DNA from: an uncultured Eubacteriales bacterium
Lineage (GTDB): Bacteria > Bacillota > Clostridia > Oscillospirales > Acutalibacteraceae
Assembly: GCA_949068525.1 (NCBI GenBank)
Contig: CARTIQ010000001.1
Span: 5,649-69,648, forward strand
Direction of reading: 5' to 3'
Length of the DNA: 64,000 nucleotides
Shown: piece by piece, positions 58,217 to 64,000 of the stretch
Position numbering within the stretch: the first letter of the stretch is position 1
Layout: each line of letters opens with the position of its first letter
Made by a program: the position numbers and the translations under genes
The notes under the pieces: model-generated
The model's input: only the letters and a program-made list of their open reading frames with translations
Database searches by the model: none
What the model was told of the DNA's origin: nothing

Positions 58217-58624
58217 TTACCTATCCTTAACATATCTCCATTTATAGCCATATGCGGTTTTGCCTTGTTTTTTGCAAATTTTATTTATCGTCGCGTAATC
58301 CGCCTTCTTATAAGATGTGTTCTCGCGAATCCAGCTTGCACCGTCCATAATTTTAGAAAAAGTCATAATCACTTCCAAGGTCTCTTTATCTATCATATCC
58401 ACTGCAATAGAATTTGGTCTATTTTTTTTATATTTTTCAACCATCATTTGCCTATATTCCGGATTATTCCTCATTTTTTCTACATGCTTTTTAAGACCCA
58501 AGCCTACCTTCGGTAAAACTTTCTTCTTTTCCTTTTCAGGCCCCAAATTTTTCTCCCCCGAGTCTAAAGGTGTAGTCTGACCCATCACAGTAACCGTTTC
58601 AACAACCATACTATTAACACTCAT
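58217..58624 (-). CDS. Small protein with NUMOD1-like DNA-binding segment
   Basis: A 135-residue basic protein. The C-terminal 45 residues (ASWIRENTSYKKADYATI, then CKKQGKTAYGYKWRYV) look like a NUMOD1 helix-turn-helix, which usually accompanies HNH or GIY-YIG homing nucleases. Here no nuclease domain is present; the N-terminus is charged and low-complexity. It may be a remnant of a mobile intron or phage gene, or a stand-alone regulator. It lies directly upstream of gpmI. Confidence 0.65.
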   Translation of the reverse strand: MSVNSMVVETVTVMGQTTPLDSGEKNLGPEKEKKKVLPKVGLGLKKHVEKMRNNPEYRQMMVEKYKKNRPNSIAVDMIDKETLEVIMTFSKIMDGASWIRENTSYKKADYATINKICKKQGKTAYGYKWRYVKDR

Positions 58625-58664
58625 AAATAAAGCCGGCTCCTATTCTATAATTAAATTTCTAAAA

Positions 58665-59507
58665 TTATTTTACAAATCTTATAAAATTACCTAACTGAGT
58701 AAATTTAAATACATTAGAATCAAAAATCTTTTTATACGTAAATTTTAAAAGTTGTTCCCTACAGCAAAGCCCTAAGTATGTTTGTCGGCCATTTTTTAAA
58801 ATGTACAACCAAAAATTATCTTCATCCTCGGGCAAAAGTTTATATTCAAAATTAATGGGATCAGCTTCTTCTATTTCATAATGCGGTTCATTAAGTTCTA
58901 TAGCTTTTTTATTTTCACATGTATCTATTAAAGCAGTTTTCAATTTTTTAACAACATTTTTAGATGGGATGTTCTCCGCATTTAGCTTTAAAAAAAACAC
59001 TATAGATGGGTCTTTCTTATGAACTTCTCTTATAAGTGCCTCACAAGCCTTGGCTGCATAGTTATGTCCTCTAAACTCTGGAATAACCCAATAAGCAACG
59101 TTAACATAATCCGATAAGCACATTAAAATAACAGCTCCAACCAAATGACCAACTTTATTCTTCATCACAAAAGTAAAATTTGTCCCTTCGTTATATCTAA
59201 TCAATTCAAAAAAAGCCTGTACTTCTGTCATTTCTCGGTCTGTTGCTTCTAAATAATACCTTATATTCACGTTTTTGTAATACTTTTTAAGTTCATGAAA
59301 GTCATCCAAAGTTGGGCGCAATAATGTTAGCTCCCCAGCACTTATATTGTCAACCCCAACTACAGCTTTACATTCTTGTGTTAGAGCGCAATGATCTCGA
59401 CAAATTTCGCACTCAGAAGTAACTTTAGCTGTTTCGGCAAAAGAAACAAGCCCAGCGAAATTAAAATAAATCCCAATCGACAAAACAAAAGAAATAAATT
59501 TTTTCAA
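58665..59507 (-). CDS. Second signal-peptide-bearing GNAT acetyltransferase
   Basis: A 280-residue protein with a clear Sec signal (FISFVLSIGIYFNFAGLVSF, cleaved near FAE) and a short Cys cluster (CEICRDHCALTQEC), then a GNAT domain with VGAVILMCLSDYVNVAYWV, the acetyl-CoA loop PEFRGHNYAAKACEALI, and LNAENIPSKNVVKKL. Its C-terminal 100 residues are unassigned. With the GNAT at 53305 it forms a pair of exported acetyltransferases. Confidence 0.8.
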   Translation of the reverse strand: MKKFISFVLSIGIYFNFAGLVSFAETAKVTSECEICRDHCALTQECKAVVGVDNISAGELTLLRPTLDDFHELKKYYKNVNIRYYLEATDREMTEVQAFFELIRYNEGTNFTFVMKNKVGHLVGAVILMCLSDYVNVAYWVIPEFRGHNYAAKACEALIREVHKKDPSIVFFLKLNAENIPSKNVVKKLKTALIDTCENKKAIELNEPHYEIEEADPINFEYKLLPEDEDNFWLYILKNGRQTYLGLCCREQLLKFTYKKIFDSNVFKFTQLGNFIRFVK

Positions 59508-59564
59508 CTTTAAAATCTCCTTAATAATTTTTTAATTCCCAATTTATTTACAACCCATAACGAA

Positions 59565-60680
59565 TCAAGGCGTACTAGGCACATCAGTACTTACTTGAGC
59601 AAAAGGCAAACTTTTATAAATCCACGGCATGTGACCATATAAACGTTTTGCCAACGCTAATTCTTCATCAGTTTTAATTTTAAGCCCAAAATGTCTCAAA
59701 CAAATAGGCATCTCTGCCCAAATATATGATCCCAAAGCTCCAGCCAAAGTTTTTACAGAATTATTCCCCGGCACATAGAGATTTCCCGCGATTCTAAAGC
59801 TTAAATTACTATTATTTTGCTGCAAAATTTCTTCAACAATCGCCATCTGATAAGCAACATACGGCTGACTAGAAATAAACAATGCTTGATCAATTTTCCC
59901 AGGGTGAGCGTTAAGCCACAAGCAAAAGTCCTCAACAGTAGTTTGAGTAGTCGGACGTCGCCCATCTTTTCCCGGAGTATCAATTACAAGAAATTTAAGC
60001 TTATCTTTATTCAGCAAAGACTTTTCGTACAAATATTTAAAAATATGTGCTTCAGTAACTTCACTGCTCTCTATACTAAAAAATTGAGCAATTTCTGCAA
60101 TTTCCTCCATTGTTCCATCTACACCAACTGTAGCAGGCCTTGCGCCAGTTAATAACACTACCCAATTAAAAAAATGCCCCTTTTCTTTTACCAAACGCTC
60201 AACAAACTTCATGCGCTTTTCCATTTCAGATTTGCGTGCTCCCAATATGCAAACCGCATCATATTGCGTACAGTATGGACTCGCATGTTGCCTAAACCCG
60301 TGAAAAACAGCATCAACAAGTCCCAAATCTGCAAACTTTTTATTTAAACTTTCAATATTATTCGCCATCCAGCTAAGGTCTTTAGTCTCCCAGCGTTCTT
60401 GCTTATCTGCCCTGTTCACAAAGCGCTCTTGAGTTGATGCAACCAGTTGCAAAAGCTCTTGTGTGCCCAACCTTTCTGGTAAAGAAACTTCCGCGCTTTC
60501 GCATATAAATTTAAAAGCATCTTTTTGCTCTTCAGTAGCAAATTCAAAACTATCCAGCACTTCTTCCAAAGTGGCTTTCGAATCTTCGCGGACAGCAGAA
60601 CCATAACAAACACAATTCAACAAAAATGAAAATATCGCAAAAAAAGAAAGAATCCGAATAAACCAATGTTTTCTCTTCAT
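59565..60680 (-). CDS. Exported protein, possibly DUF218 (SanA/YdcF-like) fold
   Basis: A 371-residue protein with a signal peptide (FIRILSFFAIFSFLLNCVCY) and a helical region of about 120 residues. Then comes an alpha/beta part with DAVCILGARKSEMEKRM, VVLLTGARPATVG, and TTQTTVEDFCLW followed by QALFISSQPYVAYQMAIVEE. The order LG..R, TGAR, T-E, SSQPY resembles DUF218 proteins, which act at the cell envelope. The match is by pattern only. The ATG at 60680 follows GAGAAGG. It groups with the exported GNAT next door. Confidence 0.65.
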   Translation of the reverse strand: MKRKHWFIRILSFFAIFSFLLNCVCYGSAVREDSKATLEEVLDSFEFATEEQKDAFKFICESAEVSLPERLGTQELLQLVASTQERFVNRADKQERWETKDLSWMANNIESLNKKFADLGLVDAVFHGFRQHASPYCTQYDAVCILGARKSEMEKRMKFVERLVKEKGHFFNWVVLLTGARPATVGVDGTMEEIAEIAQFFSIESSEVTEAHIFKYLYEKSLLNKDKLKFLVIDTPGKDGRRPTTQTTVEDFCLWLNAHPGKIDQALFISSQPYVAYQMAIVEEILQQNNSNLSFRIAGNLYVPGNNSVKTLAGALGSYIWAEMPICLRHFGLKIKTDEELALAKRLYGHMPWIYKSLPFAQVSTDVPSTP

Positions 60681-60735
60681 AAAATCAGCCTTCTCCCAAT
60701 AATAAAAATCATGCCAAATCAAGTTTATCGTAATC

Positions 60736-61083
60736 TGGTGGAGATGAGGGGAATTGAACCCCTGTCCGAAAACCGTTTATCAAAGCTTTCTACGAGTGTA
60801 GTTATTGAACTAAAATTCCCTTAGCAAAACGCCCAATAACAGGCTTTAAGCCGCGGTAGACTCCAAATCATGACTAAACCTGAGCCAAAGCTTAGTTCAC
60901 GTTCACTGCTAATCAACGCCTTATTAGGGTCGCAGTAGTCCCTAAAAAGACGGCCGCTTAACTAAGCAGCTGCTTTTAAACTATTATCTGCGTTTAATTT
61001 GAAAAATTGCGAAGTTTAAAGCGTATCCGCGCCGCTACTCGCTTACTAAGACTTACAATCCCCGTCGAACCCGTTACATCCCC
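60736..61083 (-). ncRNA. ssrA: tmRNA
   Basis: A 348-nt RNA. The 5' end GGGGATGTAACGGGTTCGAC pairs with the 3' CATCTCC plus ACCA, and the T arm is present near the 3' end. The tag frame begins with GCA at 60991 and ends in TAG at 60962, giving ADNSLKAAA after the charged alanine. It rescues stalled ribosomes with SmpB, encoded right beside it. Confidence 0.96.
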
Positions 61084-61099
61084 ATTTTTCAAACAGGTC

Positions 61100-61564
61100 T
61101 CAACGATTATATTCCTTAATAGTACGTTCAATTTTCCGCTGAGCATCTTTTTTTGCCATTGCGCTGCGCTTATCATAGAGCTTTTTACCCTTGCAAAGGC
61201 CAACACAAACCTTAACCAGCGAACCCTTGAAATAAACCGACAAAGGCACCAAAGTATACCCCACCTGCTTAACAAGCCCTAATAGCCGCATAATTTCGCG
61301 CTTGTGCATCAACAGCCGCTTAACTCGCAACGGGTCTTTATTAAAGATATTCCCCTTTTCATAGGGTGAAATATGCATTCCGCTGAGTAAAAGCTGCCCA
61401 TCCGTAATGCTGCACCAAGCCTCTTTTATAGAGACTTTGCCCTGTCGAACTGATTTAACTTCTGTGCCAAAAAGTTCAATTCCAGCCTCAAACTTCTCTT
61501 CCACAAAATAATTATGAAAAGCCTTTTTGTTTTGTGCAACCGTTTTAAAAGTCTCATTCTTCAT
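61100..61564 (-). CDS. smpB: SsrA-binding protein
   Basis: A 154-residue beta-barrel protein that delivers tmRNA to stalled ribosomes. It has NKKAFHNYFVEEKFEAGIEL, GTEVKSVRQGKVSIKEA and KRLLMHKREI, and a basic C-terminal tail KKDAQRKIERTIKEY. The ATG at 61564 starts at the family position. Confidence 0.96.
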   Translation of the reverse strand: MKNETFKTVAQNKKAFHNYFVEEKFEAGIELFGTEVKSVRQGKVSIKEAWCSITDGQLLLSGMHISPYEKGNIFNKDPLRVKRLLMHKREIMRLLGLVKQVGYTLVPLSVYFKGSLVKVCVGLCKGKKLYDKRSAMAKKDAQRKIERTIKEYNR

Positions 61565-61721
61565 GCTTAGCACCCTTCGCACCTTTTCAGAATGCAAAAA
61601 TCCACAGCTAATAAAGTGCAGATCCTCAAACCAAATTATAGCACAAAATAGCTCCCCTGTCAATAGCAAAAGCCAAACAAAAATTCGGTAAAAACTTAAA
61701 AACAGATCACAAAAAACAGTA

Positions 61722-62324
61722 TCAGATCTCGCTTCGGCCGAGCAATGCACGAGAAAGAGTTACTTCGTCTGCATATTCAAGGTCACCACCCACCGGGATC
61801 CCATAAGCCAAGCGAGTGACCTTAACTCCCAGTGGTTTTAGCAATTTAGAGATATACATAGCCGTCGCTTCGCCCTCCACAGTTGGGTTCGTCGCCATTA
61901 TGACTTCTTTGATCGGCTCGGCAGAAATTCGCCCCAACAGCTCCTTAATATAAATTTGGTCCGGCCCCACGCCATTTAGCGGAGAAATTACCCCGTGCAA
62001 AACATGATAAGAAGCAGAAAATTCGCCGGTCTTTTCCAAAGCTAAAACGTCGCGCGGATCCTCAACCACACAGATAATGCTTTTATCCCTGGTGCTATTT
62101 CGGCAAACATGGCACAAATCTTGATCCGTTAAATTCTTGCACACCTTGCAATATTTAATTTTCTCGTGCGCCTCCAAAATAGATGCCGCAAATTCCTTAG
62201 CATCAGCGTCCGGCATCTGCAAAACAAAGTAAGCAAGCCTCTGTGCAGTCCGTTTCCCTATCCCTGGTAACCGTTCAAATTGTTCAACAAGCTTAGCAAG
62301 CGGTAATACATTATATTCAATCAT
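61722..62324 (-). CDS. recR: Recombination protein RecR
   Basis: A 200-residue recombination mediator with the helix-hairpin-helix FERLPGIGKRTAQRLAYF, a C4 zinc motif (CKVC and CHVC) and a Toprim domain (ICVVEDPRDVLALE). Loads RecA together with RecF and RecO. Three bases after ybaB. Confidence 0.97.
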   Translation of the reverse strand: MIEYNVLPLAKLVEQFERLPGIGKRTAQRLAYFVLQMPDADAKEFAASILEAHEKIKYCKVCKNLTDQDLCHVCRNSTRDKSIICVVEDPRDVLALEKTGEFSASYHVLHGVISPLNGVGPDQIYIKELLGRISAEPIKEVIMATNPTVEGEATAMYISKLLKPLGVKVTRLAYGIPVGGDLEYADEVTLSRALLGRSEI

Positions 62325-62327
62325 AGC

Positions 62328-62675
62328 CTAAAACAACCCCGGCACGTTGATCCCAGAAGACAGGGTGTCCATTTTCTCACTTCTTTCTGCCGATGCCACG
62401 TGGATAGCCTCATTCAAAGCAACTATGAGTAAGTCCGAAAGCATCTCTATGTCGTCCTTATCCAAAACCTGAGGGTCAATTTCAATATTCTTAACCTCCG
62501 GTTTACCAGTAATAGTCACCTTAACAGCGCCTCCAGCAGAAGTCGCCACATATTCTTTTTCGTCAAGCTCACTATTTAAAGTGTCCATTTCTTTCTGCAT
62601 TTTCTGGGCTTTCATCGCTAACTGCTGTAAATTCCCGGCTCCGCTTCCAGACCCTTTAGGTAACCTTGCTTTCAT
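62328..62675 (-). CDS. YbaB/EbfC family DNA-binding protein
   Basis: A 115-residue nucleoid-associated protein: QQLAMKAQKMQKEMDTLNSE, then YVATSAGGAVKVTITGKPEV and the ALNEAI helix. It sits between dnaX and recR, the universal order. GGAGG precedes the start. Confidence 0.95.
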   Translation of the reverse strand: MKARLPKGSGSGAGNLQQLAMKAQKMQKEMDTLNSELDEKEYVATSAGGAVKVTITGKPEVKNIEIDPQVLDKDDIEMLSDLLIVALNEAIHVASAERSEKMDTLSSGINVPGLF

Positions 62676-62693
62676 AATTCATCCTCCAAAAAT

Positions 62694-64000
62694 TCAAACT
62701 TCTGTAACATCTATTCCGAGTTTTCGGGCCACTTCGGCTAAATCATTCAAAGGGTCCGCCGATTGTCGGATTTTTTCCGCATTCACATTATCATCCGCAG
62801 AGTAAGGCCCCAGCTTATAGGCTCTCCCCGTAACACTTTTAATAGCATTCCTTATTTGGTCCCGCTGGCTCGACTTTCTCAACAACTCAAAAGCCATCTC
62901 GTTTTTAGAATCAATTAAAACAAAATCCCCGCTAATATAAGCGTCTGAGCCCTTAAACGCCATAGCAACCGTGCGCGAATACTCCTTCAAAACGTCCAAA
63001 ATCTCAGTCCAATTTCCCATCTTTTGGGCATTCCTATGCAAAAATTTTATGTCAACACCAGAAGCACTAGAATCAGAAACCTCTTGTCTATCCGTTACAG
63101 TTTTTTCAACAGGTTTACTAATCTTTTTCTCTATGCCCTTCTGCGCAAAACGCCCTAAAACATCCTCTTCCCCTGTACTTTCCGCCGCAGTCATCTTTGA
63201 AACCTTTTCTCCTGCAGCTTTTATTTTCTCTTGTTTTAAAGCCGATTCTTTTGCTGCTCCATCATTCCTATTTTTTTCTAAATCCTTTTTTAGCGGGAGT
63301 TCTTTTGGCTTCACGCCCGAATCTAAATCCGAAATTTTTCTTTCTAATTCATCAATCCGGCTAGCAAAGGCCTCATTACTATAACTTAGATGCGGTGAAC
63401 ACAATTTTATTACACACATCTCGAGTTCTGTTCTACCATCGCAGCCTCGGCTCATCTTTTCAAAAGACGACTGCAAAGTGTCCATAATAAAAATCACGGT
63501 TTCAAGCGTAACATCTTTGGCCAAATCGGTTAGCCGAGAATACTCATCATCCGAGGTACCCATCAGTTTTTTCGCGTCTTTTAAGGTTTTTATCAGCATA
63601 ACATCTCTAAAGCCGCTTATCAACTCAAAGGCCAGTCGAGTCATATTCTTTGAGCACCTAGCAAACTCATCAATTACAGCCAATGCATCCTGTGGAGATT
63701 TTTGCAAAATAGCTCGCATCAGCCAAAACATTTGTTCGCCAGAAACCAGCCCCACCGCATCTGCCACCATGTCCGCAGTAATTTCTTCACCATTCCCCAT
63801 GCATTTGTCGAGAATTGCCAATGCGTCCCGCATTGCCCCGTCGGAAATTTTAGCTATTAAAAAAGCAGCATCCTTAGTTATACTAGCATTTTCCTGCGAT
63901 ACAACATATTCAATCCTACTTGCAATGTCATAAGCAGAAATTTTATGAAACTCAAACCGCTGACAGCGCGACAAAACCGTAGCCGGAATTTTATGTACCT
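62694..64000 (-). CDS. dnaX: DNA polymerase III subunit tau/gamma (partial, N-terminus off window)
   Basis: The visible 435 residues begin inside the ATPase domain (VHKIPATVLSRCQRFEFHK), cover domains II-III of the clamp-loader module (ISDGAMRDALAILDKC), and continue into the tau tail ending KLGIDVTEV. At 63291-63285 an in-phase A AAA AAG sits at the end of domain III; a -1 shift there meets TAG (63270-63268) after five codons, giving a gamma-like short form. Heads the dnaX-ybaB-recR unit. Confidence 0.95.
   Translation of the reverse strand, partial: VHKIPATVLSRCQRFEFHKISAYDIASRIEYVVSQENASITKDAAFLIAKISDGAMRDALAILDKCMGNGEEITADMVADAVGLVSGEQMFWLMRAILQKSPQDALAVIDEFARCSKNMTRLAFELISGFRDVMLIKTLKDAKKLMGTSDDEYSRLTDLAKDVTLETVIFIMDTLQSSFEKMSRGCDGRTELEMCVIKLCSPHLSYSNEAFASRIDELERKISDLDSGVKPKELPLKKDLEKNRNDGAAKESALKQEKIKAAGEKVSKMTAAESTGEEDVLGRFAQKGIEKKISKPVEKTVTDRQEVSDSSASGVDIKFLHRNAQKMGNWTEILDVLKEYSRTVAMAFKGSDAYISGDFVLIDSKNEMAFELLRKSSQRDQIRNAIKSVTGRAYKLGPYSADDNVNAEKIRQSADPLNDLAEVARKLGIDVTEV

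Overview
The window looks like one contig of a low-GC, spore-forming clostridium (Firmicutes, Oscillospirales-like). Evidence: the gene order rpsB-tsf-pyrH-frr-uppS-cdsA-dxr-rseP-ispG-polC, a PolC-type replicase, sporulation genes (spoVT, spoVAE, a YmxH/YlmC gene, a DacF-like carboxypeptidase, a SpoVD/PBP2-like protein), a CD1247-type protein, rubrerythrin and a Gram-positive FeoA/FeoB/Cys-rich trio. Several genes join Sec signal peptides to normally cytoplasmic enzyme folds, and some surface genes are decaying. That would fit a host-associated, perhaps intracellular, lifestyle; this is inference.

Layout. 1-7.8 kb is an AT-rich accessory surface/secretion region. It holds a giant BspA-type leucine-rich-repeat protein that starts with a Nif11-like double-glycine leader, a family 8 glycosyltransferase whose signal peptide is out of frame across an A9 tract, and a broken GLUG-repeat surface protein. 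8.0-12.6 kb holds the shikimate operon aroB-aroA-aroC-chorismate mutase, then tcdA. 12.8-15.6 kb holds tRNA-Leu and the ferrous iron operon. 15.7-20 kb holds a PASTA pseudokinase, unknown genes and two sporulation genes. 20-29 kb holds htrA, aspS, ndk, a five-tRNA array, an aminotransferase, acpS, a CD1247 protein and efp. 29-41 kb is one long leftward housekeeping block for replication, isoprenoid and envelope lipid synthesis and translation. 41.3-52 kb holds a P-type ATPase, ackA divergent from tmcAL, a class B PBP, pgi, dacF and rubrerythrin. 52.5-60.7 kb mixes metabolism and transport with three exported oddities (two GNATs and a DUF218-like protein). 60.7-64 kb holds ssrA-smpB-recR-ybaB-dnaX.

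Points that stand out: (1) PolC has the PHP, polymerase and zinc modules but lacks the DEDDh proofreading exonuclease normally inserted in the PHP domain. (2) The Nif11 leader sits on a large LRR protein. (3) A set of Sec-exported enzymes (GT8, two GNATs, a DUF218-like protein) could be host-directed effectors. (4) dnaX carries an in-phase A AAA AAG slippery site followed by a -1 frame stop, predicting a tau/gamma pair. (5) A kinase-PASTA receptor has lost every catalytic residue I can place. Missing proofreading together with decaying genes and homopolymer frame breaks suggests a raised mutation rate, but this is a hypothesis.
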